NCBI GenBank assembly: GCA_002435865.1
Contig: DIWV01000007.1
Span: 389,450-453,449 of the forward strand
Length of the DNA stretch: 64,000 nt
DNA from: Cloacimonetes bacterium UBA6097
GTDB taxonomy: Bacteria; Cloacimonadota; Cloacimonadia; Cloacimonadales; Cloacimonadaceae
Reading direction: 5' to 3'
The translations under genes were made by a program, and so were the position numbers. Shown here piece after piece: positions 1 to 8,216 of this stretch. The notes beneath the pieces are model-generated. The model searched no databases. It saw only the letters and a program-made list of their open reading frames with translations, and was not told the DNA's origin. Numbering within the stretch: position 1 is the first letter of the stretch; each line of letters starts with the position of its first letter.

Positions 1-213
1 GCACAAAGACTTCAGATGCAAAAGAAAGAAGGAATGGAAAATTATGCCCGTTCCTTGCTTAAAGACTATGATTATGTAATTATGGGTCACACCCATGAGC
101 CCTGCGTAATCCCTATGGAAAAAGGTGTTTATGCCAATAGCGGCGACTGGCTGGAAAACCATTCCTATATCAAAATCATTAATGGTAAGCTGGAACTCTG
201 CACATTTGAATAA
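1..213 (+). CDS. LpxH-like metallophosphoesterase, C-terminal fragment
   Basis: The reading frame is open from the first base, so the gene begins upstream of the window. The fragment (about 70 residues) holds the final metal-binding motif of calcineurin-like phosphoesterases, GHTH, followed by a 'YANSGDW' block. That pair is typical of UDP-2,3-diacylglucosamine hydrolase (LpxH) and close relatives, which hydrolyse UDP-diacylglucosamine to lipid X in lipid A synthesis at the inner membrane. The N-terminal metal ligands lie outside the window, so a related phosphoesterase of other function is possible. It is followed 54 bp downstream by an unrelated secreted protein on the same strand. Confidence 0.7.
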   Translation, partial: AQRLQMQKKEGMENYARSLLKDYDYVIMGHTHEPCVIPMEKGVYANSGDWLENHSYIKIINGKLELCTFE

Positions 214-267
214 ATAGTCCGTCTTATCGTTGAGTGAAAAAGCATTGCTTAATATAATGAGGCGTCA

Positions 268-1290
268 ATGAAAAGAGATATTGTTTTGCAATTTATCATT
301 TTGGTTGTATCAACATCAATTAGTTTACACGCTTCTTTTGCGGGTTGCTTTATCCCCAAAGTCACGGCTTATTTCAAAGATGGGCACAATCTTACTGGGC
401 ATTTTAATTTTTGGCTTGAGAGAATCCAGGATGCTGACCCTATTGCTTATAGAAAGTACATTGAAGAGCACCCGGTTATGCAAAAGGGTGATAATATCCT
501 GGGTCTTTGCTTGCCTGCTTATAAAGAACAGGAAGTTGAAGTAGCTAAAGAATACACAGATTGTAAATATGGTAAATTTGTTATCTTCGAATCAATTGAC
601 AATGTCATGCTCAAAGACTTAGATAGTCTTATATATATAGATACTGAATTGGGAGCATATTTGAATTGGAGTGTGATTAACAGACAGCAGTCAGCGTTGC
701 TTAACAAAGAGGTAGTTTCAATCCAGGTTGCAAATAGTGCTTTTACGGCTTATAAACTTATAAATACTAATAAAGAGATTTCCTGGCAGGAACTATTCCT
801 GTATGCTTGTTTTTTTAGCGATTATGAATATGGATGCTATCCCATTGATAAAATAAGCTGGTATGAGACAGCAAATGAAATGGTAGTATTGCAGGATTCT
901 CTAATGAGTTCAACATACAATGATAGAGATAGAGCGTTGTCGGTTATGATTGCCTGGACTGACAAGGCTATTGAAGCTTTGGCCTCCCTAAAACCTTATG
1001 TATCTGCATTTGAGTTGTACACAGAACCTCAAAGGTCTGAATTTATGGACAGTTTAAACATTGCTATAACCAGGTGCAAGGATTTCAATAACAGATTATT
1101 ATCAATAAAAAACGAGACTCAGCTTAAGGAATATAGCGATAAAATAAAGCTTCGAAAGTACTGGGATGATTATTTCGATGTAATTTTCCCCCAATTTCCA
1201 AATTTTGGCAGGTTTGAAGAAGTTGAATCAGTTTTGGGCAACTATCTGGCTGATAAAGGAATCGTTCTTCTGTATTATATCGTTGATTGA
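268..1290 (+). CDS. Secreted protein of unknown function (340 aa)
   Basis: I do not recognise this family. The ATG at 268 follows a GAGG ribosome binding site. Residues 1-26 form a classical signal peptide with a long hydrophobic core ending in 'SFAG', followed immediately by Cys. The -3 position is Phe, so a lipobox is poor and ordinary signal peptidase I cleavage is more likely. The mature part is rich in Tyr, Trp, Asp and Glu, has no internal transmembrane segment and shows no repeats. It lies alone between the LpxH-like fragment and a long repeat-bearing gap. Role and partners cannot be inferred. Confidence 0.75.
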   Translation: MKRDIVLQFIILVVSTSISLHASFAGCFIPKVTAYFKDGHNLTGHFNFWLERIQDADPIAYRKYIEEHPVMQKGDNILGLCLPAYKEQEVEVAKEYTDCKYGKFVIFESIDNVMLKDLDSLIYIDTELGAYLNWSVINRQQSALLNKEVVSIQVANSAFTAYKLINTNKEISWQELFLYACFFSDYEYGCYPIDKISWYETANEMVVLQDSLMSSTYNDRDRALSVMIAWTDKAIEALASLKPYVSAFELYTEPQRSEFMDSLNIAITRCKDFNNRLLSIKNETQLKEYSDKIKLRKYWDDYFDVIFPQFPNFGRFEEVESVLGNYLADKGIVLLYYIVD

Positions 1291-1586
1291 TAGATACTAA
1301 ACTTTCCCTTAATTTTCTCATATCAAACCTCTTTGGGACGATACTATGTAACTCGGCACGTGAGTGCCGTGAAAGGGGATAAAAGTAGTAATGAGTCCGG
1401 CAGGACGGCACCATACTTATATGGTTTATTAAACAAAAGCTTTTGCGAAGTCCGATTTGCCCTTAGATATCATGTATATTGATAGGTTACACCGGCAAAT
1501 TGGACTCCTGCAAAATCCGATAGGACGATACTATCCCTCTTATACTATACGTTATAAACCATAAATCTTTCTTAATTGGTCTTCGG

Positions 1587-1642
1587 GAGATGCTAGGGAG
1601 ATGTAAGGGGTATCTAAGGGTAAACCCCTTAGATACCCCTTA
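1587..1642. repeat. 11-bp-period tandem repeat with terminal hairpin
   Basis: Three consecutive 11-bp units (GAGATGCTAGG, GAGATGTAAGG, GGTATCTAAGG) run into a perfect 17-bp inverted repeat: arms 1604-1620 and 1626-1642, loop of 5. The layout, tandem 11-mers followed by a palindrome, matches the element at 18842-18928, although the unit sequence differs. Both are followed by a similar 'GGAATAAAAAAGA' string (near 1686 and 18973) just before a minus-strand terminator. Confidence 0.7.
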
Positions 1643-1722
1643 GAAATAAGTTCAAAATCAAATGGATTGGTTAAGGAATGCTTAAGGAATAAAAAAGAAA
1701 CAAATCTGTAGAATACAAGAAA

Positions 1723-1746
1723 AAGGACAGGCTTCAGCCTGTCCTT
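1723..1746 (-). terminator. Rho-independent terminator of the tricorn gene
   Basis: A 10-bp perfect stem (1723-1732 with 1737-1746) and 4-nt loop, read on the minus strand, is followed by a T-rich run. It lies 32 bp beyond the stop of the tricorn protease gene. Confidence 0.8.
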
Positions 1747-1777
1747 CTTAGTTACTAAATATATCTATTGTAATTAA

Positions 1778-4700
1778 TTATGGTAAGGGCAGCCTGGGTT
1801 TTTTACTGAAATCAGGCTTTAAGGGTGGATTTTTCTTCAATTCATCCAAAACTACCTGAATAGAGGTATCAAGCTGCGGGTCTATTCCTTTCACATAATC
1901 CTGTGGCAGCATATCAACTTCGATATCGGGATCTGTGCCATAGTTTTCCACACCCCAGCCGACATCTTTAAACCAGAAGCTGAATTCCGGTTGGGTTGTA
2001 ACAGTGCCGTCTACCAGCCAATGTCTGGGCCAGATGCCAATTACACCGCCCCAGGTACGCTTTCCGACCAGTTTACCAAGTTTCATAAGCTTGAAACTGT
2101 GACTGATGATATCACCGTCGCTTCCGGCGTGTTCATTAGTCAGCATAACCATGGCACCCATCGGAGCGTCATTCGGATAAGGATTTGCTCCCCACCAACG
2201 CGTTAAATCATAACCAATCCGTTTGCGAGCCAGTTTCTGCAATAACAGTCCGGAAACGCTGCCGCCTCCATTAAAACGCACATCAACCACCAGACCGTCA
2301 TAATCAACTTCAGCTAAAAACATGCGGTGGAACATTATGAGACCTGCTCTGCCGCAATCAGGAATATGGATATAGCCAATTTTGCCTTTGGATTTTTTAT
2401 GCACATATTCACGATTGGCTTCCACCCAGTCAGAGTATCTTGCCCAGTTTTCTTGCTGCATTGTTTTAACAGTGACAGTCTTGTTTATCTTCTTATCGGG
2501 ACTTGTTACGGAAAGCTGTATAAGCTGGTCTGCCAGATTAACGGTGGCTTTTTCAGGTGGAAGTTCTTTGGTAAGAGGTTGACCATTAATCGCTGTAATC
2601 ATCCAGCCAGGTTTGATGTCCAGCCCCGGATTCATCAAAGGTGAGCGGTTATCTTCACACCAATGCCAGCCTTTGAGGATTTTAGTGATTTCCCAGGCTT
2701 TATGCTTAGAGTTAAATTTGTAATCAATTCCCAGCTTACCTATGCGATATTGCGGGCTCTGACGGTAATCTCCACCCATTTCATAGCAATGGCTGGTGCC
2801 GAGTTCGCCCTGCATTTCCCACATTAAATCAGAAAATTCACTGCGGGTTCCGCAACGGGAAACCAATGGATAATAACGTTTATAGATTTTCTGCCAGTCT
2901 ATGCCGGACATGTCTTCTGTCCAGAAATGGTATTTCTGCAAACGCCATGCTTCCCGGAACATCTGCTGCCATTCGGGCATTGGTTCGATTTCAAGTTTTA
3001 CTCTGCTTAAATCAACCCAGCCTGTTTTCCTGCCGGGAGATTCTTCTGTGGGTAGAGTTGCCTTGGAATCAAGCTTGGTGGAGATAACTCTGAGCTTTTG
3101 TTTAAATTTAGCTAGAATTGCGGTATTTTCGCCATTAACAGAATAATCCCGGATTCCCCGCAAATAGGTCCAGCCTTCCAGTTTACTGATATCATAGCAT
3201 TCCAAAGCGATTTTATCTTCGTCATTGTTCCAGGCAATACTGGGAATGGATATATAGAATATGCGGTTAGAGACGGCTGAGAGATTGCCATAGATGCCAT
3301 TGGTCACAGGAAATTCCACTATGCGGTCAGTAATGCCGTCAAAATCAATTTCCACAGGTTTGGGAGGTTCCGGTTTCTTAGATTTTTTATCATCTTTAGC
3401 AGACCCCTTTTTATCATCTTCAGCTTTGGAGTCGTCTTTTTTAGTATCATTATCCGGTTTGATGTCAAATCCCTTCACATCCGGTTGGAAAGGCGAGCGT
3501 GTGTCTTTTTTTAAAGGAATCAGATAGGGTTTAACCGCATTCGGAAAGATAAAATCGAACTGCACTGTATCCATCATGGGTTCAAACGTGCGTGCTGAAA
3601 GGAAAAACAAATACTTCCCATCCGGGTCAAAACAGGGGGAATAGTCTTGCAATACAGGCTTGGTAACATCATGTGTGGTCTTTTTTACAGTATCATAAAT
3701 GCGGATTAATGTCAGTTTACGGGTTACATCTATGGCGTATGCCAGCCATCTGCCATCGGGAGACCAGTTATAATCATTCAATATACTGAATTTGTTCTGG
3801 TCAATTGTTACAGCTTTACCGGTCTGATAATTTATAATTATCAGCTCGTTTCGATGATTACTAAGCGCCAGAAGCTTTCCGGCCGGGGCAATTTTAAGTG
3901 AGTAAGGCCTGCCGATATCAATTTTGTCAAAAACCTTTACCTTGGCTTTATCAGGTTCAGTAAAATCGCTTCTGACCGGATGAATTTCCAGATGCTCTTT
4001 GTCTCCCTCATCAGAAATGACGGCTATCTGTTTACCATCGGGAAGATAAGATGTAAGACGATAGCGGACAGAGTGCCGGGAACCATATTGTTGAACACTG
4101 CCTTCCCAGTTACCAGCTGTGAAGGCTTTCCCACGTGCGGAAATTGCCAGTGAACCGCCATCTTTGGATAGTTCTGCAGATTCATTGTATTTTGAGGGGT
4201 CAATGAATTTTCTCTGTCTCTGCACAAAGGGACTGTTGTATTCAATTTTTACTGTCTGGATGGAATTCTGTACTATATCATAACAAAAAATATCAGCACC
4301 AGCCTGCCAGACAATGGACTTTCCGTCTGTAGTAGCACGGCGGGCATAATAATCTTTATGATTGCTAATCTTTTTTATATCCCTCCCGTCGGAATTACAG
4401 GAATAGATGTTACCGATGCCTTCATGGTCAGATATGAAATAAATACGGCTGCCAATCCATAAGGGAGATGTGAAATTGCCTTTTATTTTGATAAATGGTT
4501 TGAACTCACCTTTGCCGGTTTTATCAATTAATAAGTGACCTGCTGTGCCGCCTCTGTAGCGTTTCCACCGGGCAGGCTCATTGGTGTTGACTCCCACAAC
4601 CACACCCTTTGCTCCAAAGGCTATATGTGATGCATTTCCATAGGGAAGAGGTTCTGGAGCATGTCCCTCGAGGTCAACTTCATACAAACACTCACCTCTG

Positions 4701-5023
4701 GTCAGGGGAAGCCGGTAGTTTGTCCAAAATATGATTTTGTTATTTCTCCATGCCATGGGAGATGCCACTCCACCCAGCCAGGTAAGCCTCTTTGCTACTC
4801 CGCCGGCTGCAGGAATTACATATATTTCAAAGGTGCCTTCATCATTGCAGGTGAAAGCAATCCATTTGCCGTCTGGAGAAAAACGAGGAGAGGAGATAAT
4901 GCCTAAATTAGCTGTAAGACGAATGGCTTTCCCACCTTTGCGGGAAACTGACCAAAGGTCATCTTCTGAAACGAATACGATGTTGTCGCCGTGGATTGTC
5001 GGTTGTCGAAAGTAGCCTTGCAT
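1778..5023 (-). CDS. Tricorn protease homologue (S41 family)
   Basis: A 1081-residue protein. The start is the ATG at 5023, preceded by AAAGGAG; the frame extends nine codons further but without a ribosome site. Two N-terminal beta-propellers (TolB/WD40-like blades with 'SPDGKWIAF' motifs, roughly residues 1-300 and 300-640) are followed by a helical C1 domain, a PDZ domain near 770-850 and an S41 serine protease domain. Catalytic residues seen are His745 in 'GTSHCYE' and the nucleophile Ser968 in 'AGSDGD', with 'YGTDPD' near the C-terminus; spacing matches archaeal tricorn. Tricorn degrades peptides released by cytosolic proteases. No signal peptide is evident, so a cytoplasmic location is inferred. 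Unusual is a Lys/Asp-rich linker at about residues 518-556 inside the second propeller. Confidence 0.93.
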   Translation of the reverse strand: MQGYFRQPTIHGDNIVFVSEDDLWSVSRKGGKAIRLTANLGIISSPRFSPDGKWIAFTCNDEGTFEIYVIPAAGGVAKRLTWLGGVASPMAWRNNKIIFWTNYRLPLTRGECLYEVDLEGHAPEPLPYGNASHIAFGAKGVVVGVNTNEPARWKRYRGGTAGHLLIDKTGKGEFKPFIKIKGNFTSPLWIGSRIYFISDHEGIGNIYSCNSDGRDIKKISNHKDYYARRATTDGKSIVWQAGADIFCYDIVQNSIQTVKIEYNSPFVQRQRKFIDPSKYNESAELSKDGGSLAISARGKAFTAGNWEGSVQQYGSRHSVRYRLTSYLPDGKQIAVISDEGDKEHLEIHPVRSDFTEPDKAKVKVFDKIDIGRPYSLKIAPAGKLLALSNHRNELIIINYQTGKAVTIDQNKFSILNDYNWSPDGRWLAYAIDVTRKLTLIRIYDTVKKTTHDVTKPVLQDYSPCFDPDGKYLFFLSARTFEPMMDTVQFDFIFPNAVKPYLIPLKKDTRSPFQPDVKGFDIKPDNDTKKDDSKAEDDKKGSAKDDKKSKKPEPPKPVEIDFDGITDRIVEFPVTNGIYGNLSAVSNRIFYISIPSIAWNNDEDKIALECYDISKLEGWTYLRGIRDYSVNGENTAILAKFKQKLRVISTKLDSKATLPTEESPGRKTGWVDLSRVKLEIEPMPEWQQMFREAWRLQKYHFWTEDMSGIDWQKIYKRYYPLVSRCGTRSEFSDLMWEMQGELGTSHCYEMGGDYRQSPQYRIGKLGIDYKFNSKHKAWEITKILKGWHWCEDNRSPLMNPGLDIKPGWMITAINGQPLTKELPPEKATVNLADQLIQLSVTSPDKKINKTVTVKTMQQENWARYSDWVEANREYVHKKSKGKIGYIHIPDCGRAGLIMFHRMFLAEVDYDGLVVDVRFNGGGSVSGLLLQKLARKRIGYDLTRWWGANPYPNDAPMGAMVMLTNEHAGSDGDIISHSFKLMKLGKLVGKRTWGGVIGIWPRHWLVDGTVTTQPEFSFWFKDVGWGVENYGTDPDIEVDMLPQDYVKGIDPQLDTSIQVVLDELKKNPPLKPDFSKKPRLPLP

Positions 5024-5104
5024 ATATAACTCCTTTAATAGGTGTATCACCCCTGAATAGTATAGAAAAGGATCCCCTTAGAACATCTGCTATTCAATAT
5101 AAAG

Positions 5105-5180
5105 TGGTGGGCCCAGAGGGAGTCGAACCCCCGACCGTCCGGTTATGAGCCGGAAGCTCTACCAATTGAGCTATAGGCCC
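5105..5180 (-). tRNA. tRNA with CAT anticodon (elongator Met or Ile2)
   Basis: A 76-nt cloverleaf with encoded CCA (5105-5107). The acceptor stem pairs 5174-5180 with 5109-5115 (one G-U). The D arm carries AGCTCAATTGGTAGAGC, the anticodon loop is CTCATAA with CAT at positions 34-36 (5145-5147), and the T loop is GTTCGAC. The G1-C72 pair argues against initiator tRNA. The anticodon stem-loop resembles bacterial tRNA-Ile2, in which C34 is modified to lysidine, as much as elongator Met, so the amino acid is left open. An exact TTGACA lies 46 bp upstream (5226-5231, minus strand). Confidence 0.95.
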
Positions 5181-5270
5181 ACTCTATAAAGTTATGTCTC
5201 GCAAAGTTTTTGGATAAGGTCAATTTGTCAAGAGTATTATGATGCCGGATGTAGTTTAGAAAATCAGTAT

Positions 5271-6926
5271 TTAATTCATCAATATAACTTTTATTGCTTT
5301 ACCTTTTGAGCCGGAAGCTTTAAGAATGTAAACACCGGGTGGGCATCTTTCTCCTCTGTTGTTCAGACCATTCCATTCAGTTAAGAGATTTTTCCCCTCA
5401 AAACGGCTGGCAGTAATTTTTCTAATTCTTTGTCCTTTATTGTTGTAGATGCCAATATCCTGATGAGTTTTAAAACTTCCCGCAGAATTTATAAATTCGA
5501 TTGTCAGTTTCTCCCTGAATGGATTTGGATAACAAATCATATTTGAAACTAACAGTATATCAGTATCATCGTTATTGATGGTAGTAGTATTGATTTTGGC
5601 TATAAAGAAATCTAAGTCAGAAGCGTCACCGGAATTTATTACCAGGACAGGACCAAATCTGGCTATCCCGGAATACCATCCGCATATGTATACATTGCCT
5701 TCATTATCAACTGCAATATCTGTTGGAGTATCATTATTGCTTCCGCCTTCTGATAACATCCAATCATTACCGGGTCCACTATCACAATATATAAAACCAT
5801 CAGAATCACCGGATGAAATCAGGTTAAAACCGAATAAGTCTGCGCTGCCTTCATAACTTCCCGTATAATAAGGATGGGTCTTATATGCACAGGCTCTGCC
5901 TTTATCACTGCCAGTTCCACCACCGATATCAGCAAAAGTCCAGTTGCCTGTTAATAATTCAAATACTGCTCCGTAAGCATCATCACTACCGGAGACACTT
6001 GAAAGAGTATAGCTGTCGAATGTGGCAGTTCCTGTTATCCTGCCTGTTATGCATCCGAATTGTTCTATTAACGAAGCTGAACGGTCAACGGCTATTGAAT
6101 TAACTCCGGCACCACTTGCACTATTAACCCAACGTATATTTCCATTTGGGTTGTAGCTGGCAATAAAAGCTCCATTGGCGGGAGATAAGATACCATCAAA
6201 ATTGCTGCCTTGTCCGCATGTGCCTGTTATATAGGTATTAGCTTGAGAATCGACATCAATTTTGTAACCATATTCCACCCCGACAGAACCGGCTTTATGC
6301 ATCCATAGTAAATTCCCGCTTGCATCTATTGCAAAGGTAACAATATCGCTGCCGCCATAACTGGTTATGGTTGAATTATCGTGGAAAGTGATTGTGTCGC
6401 CAAACCACCCGGCAATAAAACACCTGCCATCGGGAACTACTGCTAATCCGTAACCTATATCATTGCTGATTCCACCCTCAGAATAAGCCCAGATTTTATC
6501 TCCATTGGGATTTAATTTAAGAATAAAAACATCCCAGCTTCCCGATGATGTTAAATCCTGATCTTCAAAATGGGCAGTGCCTCCATAATATCCTGTAATA
6601 TAGCTATTGCCAAGTGAATCAGTATCTATACTTAGTCCGATATCACCTTCTGAGCCGCCAAAAGCTTTTGCCCAGAGGGGCACCCCTTCGGAACTGAATT
6701 TTGCGACAAAGATATCGTTCAATCCCCAGCCTGTTATAGTAGTTGTACCGATTTGCAGAGTATCAACAAATTCTCCCGTTACAAGAATATTGCCCTCATT
6801 GTCCAAAGCTATATCCCAAACTCTATCCAGATTACCGGTACCGGCAGATGCAACCCATTCCCAGTTTAAACCAGCGACAGATAGAATACTTAAGGAAAGG
6901 ATGGACAACAAGATAATACGTTTCAT
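5271..6926 (-). CDS. Secreted beta-propeller protein with type IX-like sorting domain
   Basis: 551 residues. A signal peptide (residues 1-19) is followed by SBBP-type beta-propeller repeats, each with a 'G..YITG.F' core and 'NGNIRW'-like turn, covering about residues 25-440. The final ~90 residues begin with 'CYPNPF' and contain 'NNKGQRI', 'WNGLNNRG' and 'GVYILKA', the FlgD-like/C-terminal sorting domain of type IX secretion cargo. Export through the Sec and type IX systems to the cell surface is inferred. The gene starts 9 bp after the stop of the upstream permease, with no good ribosome site, so translational coupling is likely. The ligand or activity is unknown. Confidence 0.88.
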   Translation of the reverse strand: MKRIILLSILSLSILSVAGLNWEWVASAGTGNLDRVWDIALDNEGNILVTGEFVDTLQIGTTTITGWGLNDIFVAKFSSEGVPLWAKAFGGSEGDIGLSIDTDSLGNSYITGYYGGTAHFEDQDLTSSGSWDVFILKLNPNGDKIWAYSEGGISNDIGYGLAVVPDGRCFIAGWFGDTITFHDNSTITSYGGSDIVTFAIDASGNLLWMHKAGSVGVEYGYKIDVDSQANTYITGTCGQGSNFDGILSPANGAFIASYNPNGNIRWVNSASGAGVNSIAVDRSASLIEQFGCITGRITGTATFDSYTLSSVSGSDDAYGAVFELLTGNWTFADIGGGTGSDKGRACAYKTHPYYTGSYEGSADLFGFNLISSGDSDGFIYCDSGPGNDWMLSEGGSNNDTPTDIAVDNEGNVYICGWYSGIARFGPVLVINSGDASDLDFFIAKINTTTINNDDTDILLVSNMICYPNPFREKLTIEFINSAGSFKTHQDIGIYNNKGQRIRKITASRFEGKNLLTEWNGLNNRGERCPPGVYILKASGSKGKAIKVILMN

Positions 6927-6935
6927 AACAGATAT

Positions 6936-8204
6936 TTAGTCAAAGTAGTAGATGGCTTTGATGGGATTGATGTTGGAAGCCTTAAGGGCTGGATATATAC
7001 CGGAGACAAATCCTATCAGAATGGAGAAGAACAGTCCCAGTGCCATTCCCTGCACCGGCATGGGCATGGGAATTTTAAAGGCTGCCTGCATTCCCATCAG
7101 GGCTAAGCTTGCCAGGGCAATTCCCAATAGCGCACCCAATACTGCCAACGTGATGGCTTCGAATATAAAATAGAAGAAAATATCGCTTTCAGTAGCTCCG
7201 ATGCTTTTCCTAACTCCTATTTCCAGCATTTTCTCCTGAATGGATATCAATAACGTGCTAAACAGTCCGATACCACCTACTATCAGAGATATGGAAGCAA
7301 TTACAAACAAAGTAATGTTCCATTTTTTCATGTTCTTTTCAATTTCGTTGGTGATATTGAGCATCATTGCGCCAATATCCATAAACTGAAAGTTCTGGTA
7401 CATACTGTGACGTGCCAGCAGCAACTGGCGTACTTCAGTTTTAAAATCATCATAAATCACACCATCTTTTGCCTGGAGATAGATGTAAAAGACTGCGCGA
7501 TTTTGACTTAAATAAATCGCAGCAAATTTAAGAGGAACAAAGACAGCTTTCAAATCGTTCCTGCGTTCCCAGTTGTTAAAATTCATTCCCTGTCTCTGGT
7601 TGAGTTTATCCTTATCCAGAACGCCGATAATCAGATAACGGTGTCCGCTGATATTAATCATCCTTCCCACAGGATTGGTTGTTCCGAATTGCTCTTCTGC
7701 AAAGTAATAGCCGAGTACTATAACCGGACTTGCATTCTCTTCTTCAAAAGAATTGAAATAGCGTCCGCTTTTAAGAACATAGGTTTTGTTTTTGAAAAAA
7801 GTAGTGTTGGTCCCCTTCAGAGAAACCTGGATATCTTTGTTCTTAACCCTGTATAGGGATTGGTAATCATTCATGCCATAGATTACTTTATATTGTGTGG
7901 AATTCTTGATTGCCTCAAAATCGGAATAATTGAGCGCTTTGATATTCTCAGGAGTTCTTCTGAACCTGATACCCCGCAATGAACGTGAATCTGTTTGTTC
8001 ATAACTGGGAGTGATGATAATGGAATTGTTCCAGCCCATGCTTTCCATATTGTTTTTAACAAGGCTTTTTAACGCATAAACTGATGAAAACATCGTAACT
8101 ACTGCAAGGACGCCGATAACAATACCTGTCAGGGTTAAAAAAGAGCGCAGTTTATGGTTGGAAATGCTCTGTAATGCACTGTGGAAAGCATCAGTCAGAT
8201 GCAT
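6936..8204 (-). CDS. MacB/FtsX-type ABC transporter permease
   Basis: 422 residues with the MacB layout: an N-terminal cytoplasmic helix and first transmembrane segment (residues ~18-45, 'LTLTGIVIGVLAVVTMF'), a ~230-residue periplasmic MacB_PCD domain, then three C-terminal transmembrane helices with 'IQEKMLEIGVRKSIGA' and the closing 'YPALKASNINPIKAI'. These permeases work by mechanotransmission, driving lipoprotein, peptide or drug export with an ATPase and a periplasmic adaptor. Neither partner is adjacent, so it is an orphan subunit here. The stop of topA lies upstream by 12 bp, placing it in the topA-permease-cargo run. Confidence 0.92.
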   Translation of the reverse strand: MHLTDAFHSALQSISNHKLRSFLTLTGIVIGVLAVVTMFSSVYALKSLVKNNMESMGWNNSIIITPSYEQTDSRSLRGIRFRRTPENIKALNYSDFEAIKNSTQYKVIYGMNDYQSLYRVKNKDIQVSLKGTNTTFFKNKTYVLKSGRYFNSFEEENASPVIVLGYYFAEEQFGTTNPVGRMINISGHRYLIIGVLDKDKLNQRQGMNFNNWERRNDLKAVFVPLKFAAIYLSQNRAVFYIYLQAKDGVIYDDFKTEVRQLLLARHSMYQNFQFMDIGAMMLNITNEIEKNMKKWNITLFVIASISLIVGGIGLFSTLLISIQEKMLEIGVRKSIGATESDIFFYFIFEAITLAVLGALLGIALASLALMGMQAAFKIPMPMPVQGMALGLFFSILIGFVSGIYPALKASNINPIKAIYYFD

Positions 8205-8216
8205 AATACTCTCTTT

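Larger units (their letters stand above)
1291..1777. other. Repeat-rich intergenic region
   Basis: This 487-bp gap separates convergent genes and I see no plausible gene in it. It holds a GC-rich hairpin (CGGCAC/GTGCCG, 1354-1369), a 13-bp inverted repeat with one mismatch (1449-1461 against 1494-1506), a direct repeat of 'GGACGATACTAT' (near 1335 and 1522), the 11-bp-period element at 1587-1642 and the terminator at 1723-1746. Confidence 0.7.

Noticed and set aside
5105..5180. Initiator tRNA-fMet
   Set aside because: Position 1 pairs with 72 (G-C), whereas initiator tRNAs have a mismatch there; the anticodon stem also lacks the three G-C pair pattern.
6936..8204. Complete MacAB-type efflux system
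   Set aside because: Only the permease is present; no ABC ATPase or membrane-fusion protein lies next to it.
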